Of a stretch of DNA of 64,000 nucleotides, positions 25,519 through 35,100 are shown piece after piece. Source of the stretch: Pseudomonas moraviensis. Its GTDB lineage: Bacteria; Pseudomonadota; Gammaproteobacteria; Pseudomonadales; Pseudomonadaceae. Numbering within the stretch: the stretch's first letter is position 1; the number at the start of each line of letters is the position of its first letter. The translations under genes and the position numbers were made by a program. Location of the stretch: positions 1,426,001 to 1,490,000 of the forward strand of contig NZ_LT629788.1 in assembly GCF_900105805.1 (NCBI RefSeq), given 5' to 3'. Under the pieces are notes generated by a model. The model was not told where the DNA came from. It was given only the letters and a program-made list of their open reading frames with translations, and ran no database searches.

Positions 25519-26942
25519 TCGACGTGCCGGCGGAGACCGTCAAGCTGTTGCTGACACCCATCGACCCCGAACAGCCCGCCGGGCATTTCGATGTGGAGGA
25601 TGAAACCTACCAGGCCATCGACCAGGAGATGGTCAAGCTCGGCGGCCTGCGCGAAGGCGATATCGACTGGCCGTATATCGACGAAGCGTCCCGCCAGTAC
25701 CTGGCGTCCCAGTGCAAGCACTGGCGCGTCGTCGCGCACCTGCAGGTGGTGTGGCTGCGCACCCGGCAATGGGCGCGCTGGGCCGATGCCCTGGGTTTGT
25801 TGGCCGGCATGGTCGAACTGTATTGGGACAGTGCCCACCCCAAGCCCGGTCCCACCGGCTACCTCAACAAACGCAAGCAAGTGCAGCGTCTGTTGAGCGA
25901 CCTGGGGCAGGTGTTGCCGACCCTGGAGCGCAGTAGTTTTGAGCCGGCCTGGCAGGCCGCAGCACAACGGGCGCTGGCTAATCTGCAACAGTGCGTCGAC
26001 AGCGCCAAGCTCGACGCCGCAGCGCTGGACACGTTGCAACGCCAGCTGGACAAATACAGCGAGCCGGTCGTTGCCACTGAGCCCGCCCGTGCGGCCACCT
26101 CCAGCAGTGTGCTGGAGTCGGCCTTTTTCACCAGCCCCAAACCGCAAGCGCCGAGCAATGAGCGCGAACAGCGCCGCGCCGTGTTGAACATGGCCGAGCA
26201 GATCAACCAGCAAGACCCCTATGACCCCACCGGCTACCAACTGCGCCGCTTTGGCCTGTGGTCGCATTTGCGTACTGCGCCTCCCATCACCCGCGACCGT
26301 CGCACCGAATTGACCGCTGTGCCCAAGGACATCGTCGACGGCTACCAGGACGCGCTGAACCACAACGCCATTGAGCCGAACCTGCTGCTGCGTATCGAAA
26401 AAAGTGTCTGCGCCTCGCCGTACTGGCTGCGCGGCAGTTACCTGGCCGCTCAGGTCGCCTCGCGGCTGGCGATGGAAGAAGTGGCGGCCGCCATTCGCCA
26501 GACCAGCGAGCGGTTTGTCTGCCGTTTGCCGGCGCTGCTGGAGTTGTGCTTCAGCGACGGCACGCCGTTCTTGGATGCGCAGACCCACGCGTGGATCAGC
26601 GGCGCCGATCAGGCGCAAATCACCGGCACCCCGATACAGGAATACGCCGGCCTGCGCGACGAATTGGCCAGTCAGCTCAATACCGAAGGCGTGGAAGTGG
26701 TGCTGCTGCGCCTGCAGGAGCTGCACGCCACCCAAGATGCCCCACGCCAGCGCAGCTACGCCACGGTGATCGCCGCCGACCTGCTGGCGTCCCGTGGGCT
26801 GTCGTGGTTGGCGGACGACCTGTACGCCAACATTGCGCGGTTGATGCGCGAGACCACGGCGCAGGGGTGGGAGCCGGAGTTGTACCGGAAAGTGGCGCAA
26901 CCCATCGACGACAGTCATTTGATCAAAGCGGTTAAGGAGTAG
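25506..26942 (+). CDS. tssA: TssA, T6SS assembly protein
   Basis: 478 residues. The ImpA N-terminal domain is at about residues 10-130 (LTPIDPEQPAGHFDVEDETYQAI, DWPYIDEASRQYLASQCKHWRVVAHLQVVWL, YWDSAHPKP). Then a linker with SVLESAFFTSPK and a C-terminal VasJ-like part (YQLRRFGLWSHLRTAP, PYWLRGSYLAAQVASRLAMEEVAAAI). TssA caps the growing sheath and tube or anchors the baseplate, depending on the class. Overlaps vasI by 13 nt and precedes tssM by 9 bp. Confidence 0.9.
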   Translation: MSLVIDVPAETVKLLLTPIDPEQPAGHFDVEDETYQAIDQEMVKLGGLREGDIDWPYIDEASRQYLASQCKHWRVVAHLQVVWLRTRQWARWADALGLLAGMVELYWDSAHPKPGPTGYLNKRKQVQRLLSDLGQVLPTLERSSFEPAWQAAAQRALANLQQCVDSAKLDAAALDTLQRQLDKYSEPVVATEPARAATSSSVLESAFFTSPKPQAPSNEREQRRAVLNMAEQINQQDPYDPTGYQLRRFGLWSHLRTAPPITRDRRTELTAVPKDIVDGYQDALNHNAIEPNLLLRIEKSVCASPYWLRGSYLAAQVASRLAMEEVAAAIRQTSERFVCRLPALLELCFSDGTPFLDAQTHAWISGADQAQITGTPIQEYAGLRDELASQLNTEGVEVVLLRLQELHATQDAPRQRSYATVIAADLLASRGLSWLADDLYANIARLMRETTAQGWEPELYRKVAQPIDDSHLIKAVKE

Positions 26943-26951
26943 GGGCGATTT

Positions 26952-29900
26952 ATGGGGATGGTCTGGGGTTACCTCAAACGCTGGGGCCTGCCGGTGCTGC
27001 GTCAGTTCAATCAGGCAGTGCCGGTATTGGTGCTGCTGGGCGTGGTGTTTTTGTTGATCGCCATCTGGTGGCTGGGCCCGCAGTGGACCTGGCGCGAGCG
27101 TCAGCCGCTGGGTGAACTGGCGATGCGCGTCTCGGCCAGTGTCATGGTGCTGGTGGTGCCGCTGCTGATCTGGGCGTGGCGGGTGCGTAATCGTTATCAG
27201 CGTTTGCAGGTTGAGCGCCAACACGAGGCTGCGGTGCAAGCCGATCCTTGCCTGCCTTATATCGAGGCGCAGGAGCGGGCACTGGACCGTAGCCTGGGCA
27301 ATTTGCTCAACAACATGGAGCGCCGCCGTTCGCTGTATCAGCTGCCGTGGTACCTGGTGCTGGGTGAGGAAAATGCTGGCAAGACCAGCCTGATCACGCG
27401 CTCCAACCAGAGCTTTGCCTTGTCCCATGTGACCAAGGCTGGGGTCAGGGCCCATCAGGAAGAGCAACTGGCCTATCCGGTGGATTGGTGGATTGGCGAC
27501 GAAGCAGTTTTGATCGACCCGCCGGGTGAGTTCCTCAGTCACCCGGGTTCACCGGCTGAAAACAGCGAGCAGCGCGGCAAGGTCAAACCGATACTGCCCG
27601 CCGGCACCCACCCGCGCCTCTGGTCGCACCTGCTCGGCTGGCTGACGCGCAACCGCAGCCGTCGAGCGTTGAATGGTGTGGTGCTGGTGATCGATGTGCA
27701 GGTGTTGTTGGCGCAGCGTCCCGAACAACGCAAGGCTCACGCCAACCTGCTGCGCACCCGATTGTTTGAGCTGACGCGGCAGCTGGGTACGCGCTTGCCG
27801 GTATACGTGACGCTAAGCAAGTTCGACCTGCTGGAGGGGTTCGAAGAGTTCTTCGCCCGCTTGTCGCGCAGTGGGCGTGAAGACCTCTTGGGTTTCACTT
27901 TCAGTCTGGACGCTGTGGATGATTTTGATGTCTGGCTGGCTGAGCTGACCCGCCAATATCAAACCTTTGTCGCCTGTCTGAGCGAACAGATTTTCGATGG
28001 TATGGGTGAATCGCGCACCTTGATCGAACGTGATCGTTTGCTGGCGTTGGCGCGGCAGATGGCCGGACTGCGCCCGGCTCTGTTCGGCTTACTCAGTGAA
28101 ATGCTCGGCAGTGATCGCTTCACTACGCCGGCGCTGGTTCGCGGGCTGTATTTCTCTTCGGTGTTGCAGCAGGGAACCCTGAGTAATGCCTTCGTCAAAG
28201 AGGCAGGGCACGCCTACCGGCTGCCACCACCGCCACCCGAGGTCAAACCTGGCGGTGGTACAGCGATCTACTTTGCCCAGCAACTGTTCCAGCGTGTGAT
28301 CTACCCCGAAGCGGGTCTGGCGGGCGACAACATCAAGGTGGCCCGTAGCAAACGGCGGATGCTGATCGCCGGGTTCAGTGTCGCGTCACTGGGGTGTCTG
28401 GTGATCATCGGGACCTGGCAGTTGTACTTCAACGTCAACCGTGACAAGGCGGCCAGCGTCTTGGCCAAAAGTCAGGAATTCAGTGGTCGGGATATCGACG
28501 CCAAGGTGGATACCACCGGCCGTAACCTGTTGGTGCCGCTGGACCAGATTCGGGATGCGGTGCTGGTGTACGGCGACTACCGCGAGGCCTGGCCGTTGCT
28601 GTCGGATATGGGGTTGTATCAGGGCAGGGCAATCGGCCCGCCGGTGGATGAGGCCTATCTCAATCTGCTGTCCAAACGCTTCCTGCCGGCGATTGCCAGC
28701 GGTGTACTGGACGCCATCGACACCGCGCCCGCCGGCAGCAATCAGCAACTGGCGGCCTTGCGCGTGTACCGCATGCTCGAAGAGCGGCAGAATCGTCGAC
28801 CGGCCATTGTCCAAGAGTGGGTTGCCAAGCAGTGGCAGCGCGCCTATCCAGGCCAGGGCCAGTTGCAGGCCGATCTGATGGGGCACCTGGGCTACGCGCT
28901 GAAATACGCCGATGCCGACCTGCCGCACTACCGCGAACGCATTGCCCAGGTGCAGCAGCAATTGCGCCAGTTGCCCATGGCCGAACGGGTCTACATGAGC
29001 CTGAAACAGGATGCACTGGAGCGTTTGCATCGCCCGCTGGATCTGCGCAACGAGGTCGGCCCGGCGTTCGATATCGTCTACCGCCCGCTCAACTCTGATC
29101 AGGAGGGCAGCGGCCTGCAATTGCCGCCGCTGCTCACCGCCAAGGGCTTCAAGGACTATTTCGAGCCCGGCACCGAAGGCATCATCGAACTGGCGATGAT
29201 CGACCAGTGGGTGCTCGGCGAGCGCCAACGCCTGGACTACTCCGACGAAGACCGTAAAGTGCTGACCCAACGCATCCGCGCTCTCTACAGTGCCGACTAC
29301 ATCGACAGTTGGCGGCGGGCGCTGAATCAGTTCGCGGTCACCGACTTCGATGACCTCAGTCACGGCGTGGCGGTACTGGAACAAGTCACCGGCCCGGCCG
29401 CTCCATTGCGGCGTTTGCTGGAAACCTTGCGCGACAACAGCGTGATCTACCCGGCCGTGCCCTTGGCTGAAGGGCAGGCGCCGCTCAAGCTGGACAAGAT
29501 GCCAGAGGGGCAACAACAGGCCGCAGGGATTCGGCGCGCATTCTCCAGTCTTTCAGAGCTGATCACCGCACGAGGCGAGCAGCCGTCCTATTACGAAGAA
29601 ACCCTGCGCTCGGTCAGTGCCGTCTACGACTACGCCAAAACCGTGCACGACAACCCCGACCCCGGCAAGGCGGCGCTGAAAACCGTACTCAACCGCTTCT
29701 CCCTGGACGGTGCTGACCCGATTGCCAACCTGCAGCGCGTCGCCGTGGGCCTGCCCGAGCCGCTGAATCAGCACGTCAAAAAACTCGCCGACCAGACCTC
29801 ACAGGTATTGGTCATTGCTGCCCTGCGCGAACTGGAAAAACGCTGGGGCAGTGAGATTTACAGCTTCTACCGCGAGCGGCTGGCGAACCGTTACCCGTTC

Positions 29901-30560
29901 AAGGCCAGCGGCGAGGACGCCTCGCTGGAAGACTTCGAAGCCTTCTTCGGCCCACAGGGTCGACTGCAGCAATTCCACGATCAGTACCTGAACGTGTTCC
30001 TCAAGGACAACCTCGATGCTCTGTATTCCGACAGCCTCGGTGGCTATCTGGTGCGCAGCGACGTGCTTGAGCAACTGAAGAAAGCCGAGCGCATCCGCGA
30101 CACCTTCTTCAACCATCGCGGCCACCTGGCCGTACAACTGACCATCGAACCCCTGGCCCTGAGCGCCACCCGCCTGAGCAGCATGCTCAGCGTCGACGGC
30201 CAGTTGATCCCCTACCAGCACGGCGCGCCGCAACGCACCGGACTGGTCTGGCCCAACAGCCTGGGCAACAGCAATGGCAGCCAACTGACCCTGGTGCACA
30301 GCACCGGCAACACCGCCAGCCTGAGCTATCGCGGGCGTTGGTCGTTGTTCCGGTTGCTCAGTCGCGGGCACCTTAATGGCCGAACCGACACCAGCGTGGA
30401 CCTGACTTTTTCAGTCGCCGATGGGTTGATGCGTTATCGGATTGGCGCGCAGAAGGCCAACAACCCGATTACCCAGCGCAGTTTTGAAGGGTTTGTGTTG
30501 CCCAGGACGTTGTTGGAAGAAAAGCGGGGAGTGCGCAGTGATCATGTTACACAGCGGTAG
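26952..30560 (+). CDS. tssM: TssM (IcmF family), T6SS membrane complex (core copy)
   Basis: 1202 residues. Two N-terminal membrane helices (about 23-42 and 61-78), a cytosolic GTPase-like domain with Walker A GEENAGKT at 138-145 and DPPGE downstream, a third helix near 470-490, then the large periplasmic domain (FEPGTEGIIELAMIDQWVLGER, YSADYIDSWRRALNQFAVTDF) that contacts TssJ. The last 377 bp up to codon 1190 (30144-30520) are identical to the 3' end of the second tssM at 42507-46184, whereas upstream parts have diverged strongly, which indicates recombination. Confidence 0.96.
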   Translation: MGMVWGYLKRWGLPVLRQFNQAVPVLVLLGVVFLLIAIWWLGPQWTWRERQPLGELAMRVSASVMVLVVPLLIWAWRVRNRYQRLQVERQHEAAVQADPCLPYIEAQERALDRSLGNLLNNMERRRSLYQLPWYLVLGEENAGKTSLITRSNQSFALSHVTKAGVRAHQEEQLAYPVDWWIGDEAVLIDPPGEFLSHPGSPAENSEQRGKVKPILPAGTHPRLWSHLLGWLTRNRSRRALNGVVLVIDVQVLLAQRPEQRKAHANLLRTRLFELTRQLGTRLPVYVTLSKFDLLEGFEEFFARLSRSGREDLLGFTFSLDAVDDFDVWLAELTRQYQTFVACLSEQIFDGMGESRTLIERDRLLALARQMAGLRPALFGLLSEMLGSDRFTTPALVRGLYFSSVLQQGTLSNAFVKEAGHAYRLPPPPPEVKPGGGTAIYFAQQLFQRVIYPEAGLAGDNIKVARSKRRMLIAGFSVASLGCLVIIGTWQLYFNVNRDKAASVLAKSQEFSGRDIDAKVDTTGRNLLVPLDQIRDAVLVYGDYREAWPLLSDMGLYQGRAIGPPVDEAYLNLLSKRFLPAIASGVLDAIDTAPAGSNQQLAALRVYRMLEERQNRRPAIVQEWVAKQWQRAYPGQGQLQADLMGHLGYALKYADADLPHYRERIAQVQQQLRQLPMAERVYMSLKQDALERLHRPLDLRNEVGPAFDIVYRPLNSDQEGSGLQLPPLLTAKGFKDYFEPGTEGIIELAMIDQWVLGERQRLDYSDEDRKVLTQRIRALYSADYIDSWRRALNQFAVTDFDDLSHGVAVLEQVTGPAAPLRRLLETLRDNSVIYPAVPLAEGQAPLKLDKMPEGQQQAAGIRRAFSSLSELITARGEQPSYYEETLRSVSAVYDYAKTVHDNPDPGKAALKTVLNRFSLDGADPIANLQRVAVGLPEPLNQHVKKLADQTSQVLVIAALRELEKRWGSEIYSFYRERLANRYPFKASGEDASLEDFEAFFGPQGRLQQFHDQYLNVFLKDNLDALYSDSLGGYLVRSDVLEQLKKAERIRDTFFNHRGHLAVQLTIEPLALSATRLSSMLSVDGQLIPYQHGAPQRTGLVWPNSLGNSNGSQLTLVHSTGNTASLSYRGRWSLFRLLSRGHLNGRTDTSVDLTFSVADGLMRYRIGAQKANNPITQRSFEGFVLPRTLLEEKRGVRSDHVTQR
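30144..30520 (+). repeat. 377-bp direct repeat, copy A (3' end of tssM)
   Basis: By reading, identical to 45765-46141 in the same orientation, starting at ATCGAACCCCTGG and ending at TTGTTGGAAGA. The two copies bound a 15.6-kb segment. Directly upstream the identity falls off through scattered differences. Confidence 0.9.
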
Positions 30561-30608
30561 GCTTCCCGCACGGTAGACAAGGCCGATCAAGTTGGCAGCA
30601 TGAGCTAC

Positions 30609-31282
30609 TCAACTGGGGCCAGGTAGCTCCCGGTCGCAATCAAGGCGGCGAGTCGGTTGGTTGCTGCCGTGGTCGTAGAGGTAGTGGGTGGTCTGCTGGT
30701 CGAAGCCGGTTTCCTTGATCAGGCGACCGGTCGGGTCGTACTTGAAGCTGGCGGTGCTGTTGTTTTCATTGCGCAGTTCGACCAGTTGGCCGAGGCGGTC
30801 CCAGCGGTAATCGAGGGTTGTGCTGTTGGCGTCCTGGCGCTGCTGGATCAGCCCGGCTTCGTTGTAGTGCCAAGTGGTGCGTTGGCGCAGGGCGTCTGTG
30901 TGGCTAAGCAAACGGCCCTCGGCGTCGCGCTCGAAGAGTTCTTCGGTTTTATCAGGGTGGATGAGCCGCGCCAATTGCCCTGCGCGGTACTCGTAGGTGG
31001 TGACATTGCCTTCGGCGTCGGTGAAGCGGCTGAGTTGGCCGAGGGCGTCGTAGTCCCATTGGCTGACCTTGCCCGAGCAGTCGGTGTAGCGGATCAGTTG
31101 GCCGTCGGCGTTATAGGCCAGTTGTTTGGCGCCGCCGTTGGCGTCGGTGATGACTACGGGCAGGTTGTCACTGTTGTAGCTGTACTGGGTGGTGTTCTCC
31201 AGCGTGTCGACGGTTTCGATGATGTTGCCGCGTTAATCGTAATCGTACTTCCACAGGCCACCTTCGGCGTCGCGGGTTTTGA
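30609..31282 (-). pseudogene. Rhs core fragment (relic)
   Basis: About 650 bp almost identical to rhs positions 33977-34630: the YD repeats WKYDYD, YTDCSGKVSQWDYDALGQLSRFTDAEGN, RLIHPDKTEELFERDAEGRLLSHTDALRQR. It has neither start nor C-terminal toxin region. A TAA at 31233-31235 replaces the CAA (Gln) of the intact gene at KYDYDQRGN, and the match ends abruptly at RRLDCDRELPGPS and at 31282. A leftover of a second rhs gene or of a duplication by recombination. Confidence 0.88.
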
Positions 31283-31353
31283 CACGGGCAGGGGCATTGG
31301 TGCGATCAAGCCGATGCCGGTGTCGTCTGGTTGTTAAAGAACAGGGTTGTCGG

Positions 31354-31617
31354 TCAGCGGTGAACGGAGCTGCGGGAGCCGCTGGCGATCAGGGTGGCGC
31401 CGCAGGTGGTCTTCATGCCATCCAACGCCACGGGAATGCCATTGACGGAATAGGTGCTGCTGCCTTCGGCGATCGGGAAGGGCCCCTTGCATGAGGGGCA
31501 CATCACCATGTGGCCTTTGCCGGCCATCGGTTTACCGTTGAGGTTGGTGTGGGGGATGGATTCGGTGACAACGCCGCCGTGGTCGGTGGTGTCGCCGAGG
31601 CGGATGATGGTTTTCAT
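31354..31617 (-). CDS. PAAR domain protein
   Basis: 87 residues. It has the PAAR pattern RLGDTTDHGGVVTESI, then MAGKGHMVMCPSCKGPFPIAEGS and VALDGMKTTCGATLIAS with the histidine/cysteine set that binds the tip metal. It is separated from the Rhs protein by the immunity candidate, an order (vgrG-rhs-immunity-paar) in which the PAAR is not fused to the toxin. The Rhs here lacks its own PAAR, so this protein may supply the tip. 24 bp after the immunity candidate. Confidence 0.88.
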   Translation of the reverse strand: MKTIIRLGDTTDHGGVVTESIPHTNLNGKPMAGKGHMVMCPSCKGPFPIAEGSSTYSVNGIPVALDGMKTTCGATLIASGSRSSVHR

Positions 31618-31641
31618 ACGATCTTCACAATAGCTATACCG

Positions 31642-32175
31642 TTATACTTCATGAAGTTGTTTGGGGATGGCATATATCCTTACGATATCCTCATTGCAAG
31701 CTTGGTCAAAAAATCTACTTTCGTAAAATATGAAGCTGTTTTTCAAGTTGCATCTTGAAAAGTGCTCTTGAATTTTTGCAAATTCGATGGATCTTTCATT
31801 GGAATTGTTCTGTTTTAAGCGTGCTTTAAAATTGTTGTCTTCTTTTTGATTTGGATAGATGAATATGTTTGGAATGATGGGGCGATTTTCGCAAGCATCA
31901 CCAAAGTCTGTAAATGATATAGCGATGAATAGCTCGTCTTCTGTTATGTTTCTTGCTCGCGCTATAGTATTTATTGTATTTAAAAGGAATACTGAAAAGC
32001 CGATCAAAAAGTCTGTAGTGTTGCTTTTTCCTAAGGATTCTGAGAGTAGATCTGCTCTGCTGTACCTTGATATGAGTGGGATTTCCTCGAAACTATCATG
32101 ACTTTCAAAGAATACATCCATGTCGTTGTATGGTTCTTGACTGATTATAGATTTGTATAGGTCAGTAAGTTTCAT
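31642..32175 (-). CDS. Probable immunity protein for the Rhs toxin
   Basis: 177 residues from MKLTDLYKS; the start overlaps the rhs stop by 4 nt (ATGA). The composition is plainly AT-rich compared with neighbours (many AAT, ATA, TTT codons), typical of recently acquired toxin/immunity ends. It is soluble, acidic and without signal peptide or membrane segment, which fits a cytoplasmic inhibitor. I do not recognise its family. Function is inferred from position only. Confidence 0.75.
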   Translation of the reverse strand: MKLTDLYKSIISQEPYNDMDVFFESHDSFEEIPLISRYSRADLLSESLGKSNTTDFLIGFSVFLLNTINTIARARNITEDELFIAISFTDFGDACENRPIIPNIFIYPNQKEDNNFKARLKQNNSNERSIEFAKIQEHFSRCNLKNSFIFYESRFFDQACNEDIVRIYAIPKQLHEV

Positions 32176-35100
32176 TTTTTCGGTATTTCCCATCCGTGAT
32201 TATTTAGCCAGTCGATTGTTTTATTGGAGAAGGTTACATCGCCCTTTCCTTTGTCATGAATTGTCCCATCAAGATTGTAGCCTGACCCGCATGGGCAATG
32301 TGCATGCCACTGACTGTTGGGTACGCTCTGTTCCGGTCCGTCAATTCGTACAATTTCAGGCGGCGCTTGCTCTCTTTTAACTTTATTTTGAGCTTGTTTT
32401 GGGGTTCCGCCTGATCCGCCTTTCTTTTTGGCGAGGCCAAGTGGATCGATCCACTCCACCGGATTTGGCGCATAGGCATACACATTCAAGTCACCCGCAA
32501 ACCCAATCGGATCCTTGCCAATAAATCGCCCGACCTGCGGATCATAGTACCGATAGCGGTTGTAGTGCAGCCCGGTTTCCACATCGAAGTACTGCCCCTG
32601 AAAGCGCAACGGATTGCGGATGTCGGTACGTTTGGCAGTCTCGCTGCGCTGTTCCTTGGCCAACCCCCAAGCCTTGTAGACTCCGGCCCAGGCGATATCG
32701 CCGTGTTCGTCCGTCAGCTCCATCGGTGTGCCAAGATGATCGCACTGATACCAGGCGAACGCGCTGAAGGTCACAGGCTTAGGTTTGTGCTGCCACACCG
32801 GATCACGGTCGATGTCGTAAGCACCCTCATAGACCGGTTCGGGCAGCAGTTGGATGCTGCGTTGCTCTACCGCCTGAGCCACCGGCACAAAGCTGCCCGG
32901 TTCAAAGAAGTAGTGGGTCAAGCGTTCGCTCTTGGCATTGTTGCGGCTTTCAAAAGCCAGCAGGTCACCGTCCCAACCGTAGATGGTGTAGCCACAGCCA
33001 TACTGTTCGTCGAGCTTGGCGCGTTCCAGCTTGTTCCACATTGGCCCGGCTTCACGGCGGTCGTGGTACTTGGCTTTGGACAGCTTGAACAGTCGCCGGC
33101 CCAAGGCGTCGTAGGCGAAGCTGACGGTGAGTCGGTCATCTGCGTAGCCGATCAGACGGTCGTACAAATCCCAGGTGAAGTGGGATTTCTTGCCGTTATG
33201 CAGGCGCTCCTTGAGGTTGCCTCGCTCGTCATAGCTGTAGTGGGTGCCGACGTAGTCACGCAGCAGGTTGTCCAGCAGTTTGTTCGGGACATATTGATTG
33301 GGACGCCGCGGTGCCTGCGGATCCAGCAGATTGCTGGCCGGGTCAAAGGCGAAGGTCTCTTCGCTGCTGATGGTCTGGGCGGCAAGCAGGCGACCGAGCG
33401 GATCGTAGCGGTAGCTGAGCGCGCCGCGTCGGGTGTCGTCGATGCGGGTCAGTTGGCCCGCGGCGTCCTGCCGGTAGTTGCGCACCACCAGGCGTTGAGA
33501 GTCGCCGCGTTTCCCCAGTGCCTGTTCCTGGAGTTGACCATTGGGTGTCCAGGCTTGGCGTTGCTGTAGACCGTTGCCTTGGTCACGGCTGATCTCGCGG
33601 TGCAGGTTGTCACGTTGGTAGCTGAGAAGCTCCTGATCGTCGACTTTCAAAGCCAGCAGGTGGCCGCTGCCGTACGTTAGCCAACTGACCCGATGCCCAT
33701 CCGGGCGAGTGGTGGCGATACGCTGGTTGAGGGCATCGTATTCATGCTTCCAAACCGCTACATGCGGTTCCTGCAGGTAGCGCAGGTATTGGTGCTCGCG
33801 GGTGTTGTTGCCCGCACGGTCGTAGAACCATTGCAGTTTGCAGGCGGCGTTCTCGGCCAGCAGCAAATTGCCGTTGCCGTCATAGGCGAAGGTTTCGCTC
33901 TGCCATTCCAGGCCTTCCTTGTGCCCGGCATGACGGACGATCAGGCGGCCCATCGGGTCGTACTCAAACTCGTTGACCCGGTCGCCATCAACGCGGCGAG
34001 TCGGTTGGTTGCTGCCGTGGTCGTAGAGGTAGTGGGTGGTTTGCTGGTCGAAGCCGGTTTCCTTGATCAGGCGCCCGGTCGGGTCGTACTTGAAGTTGGC
34101 GGTGCTATTGTTTTCGTTGCGCAATTCGATCAGTTGGCCGAGGCGGTCCCAGCGGTAATCGAGGGTTGTGCTGTTGGCGTCCTGGCGCTGCTGGATCAGC
34201 CCGGCTTCGTTGTAGTGCCAAGTGGTGCGTTGGCGCAGGGCGTCTGTGTGGCTAAGCAAACGGCCCTCGGCGTCGCGCTCGAAGAGTTCTTCGGTTTTAT
34301 CAGGGTGGATGAGCCGCGCCAATTGCCCTGCGCGGTACTCGTAGGTGGTGACATTGCCTTCGGCGTCGGTGAAGCGGCTGAGTTGGCCGAGGGCGTCGTA
34401 GTCCCATTGGCTGACCTTGCCCGAGCAGTCGGTGTAGCGGATCAGTTGGCCGTCAGCGTTGTAGGCCAGTTGTTTGCTGCCGCCGTTGGCATCAGTGATG
34501 ACTACGGGCAGGTTATCGCTGTTGTAGCTGTACTGGGTTTTGTTCTCCAGCGGATCGATGGTTTCGATGATGTTGCCGCGTTGATCGTAGTCGTACTTCC
34601 ACAGCCCGCCTTCAGCGTCGCGGGTCTTGAAGAGCTGATCCTGATCATCATAGGCGTGATGAACACTGCTGCCGTCGGGGCGGATGTGTTGAAGCAGGTT
34701 GCTCCGGTCATCGTAGACATAGTTGTCGGTACTGCCGTCGGTGTGGATATGACGGACAACGTTCTTGGCATCGTCGCGGTAGAACCATTCTTCATTGCCG
34801 TCTGGATGGATGACACGGTAGGTGTAGCCGAGGATGTCGTAGTAGTACCAGGTCTCCTGGCCCAGCGCGTCGATGACGTAGGTCAGGCGGATATTCTCAT
34901 CCCACTCCAAGCGGGTGTCGTAGGTGCCGTCGTCGTCCCATTCGTGTATGGCCTTCGCGTCGGCACCTTCACCTTGCCATTGCAGGTTGATACCGCGCCC
35001 GGTGCGGTCGGTATAACGGGTGATCAGGTGATGCTGATATTGGTAGTCCCACTGCGCGGTGTGTTCATCGCGGGCGGCAATCAGGTCGCCATGTTCGTCG

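Noticed and set aside
25434..27542. 702-residue minus strand frame opposite tssA and tssM
   Set aside because: Low-complexity, Arg/Gln/His-rich translation with no domain; the + strand genes have unambiguous TssA and TssM motifs.
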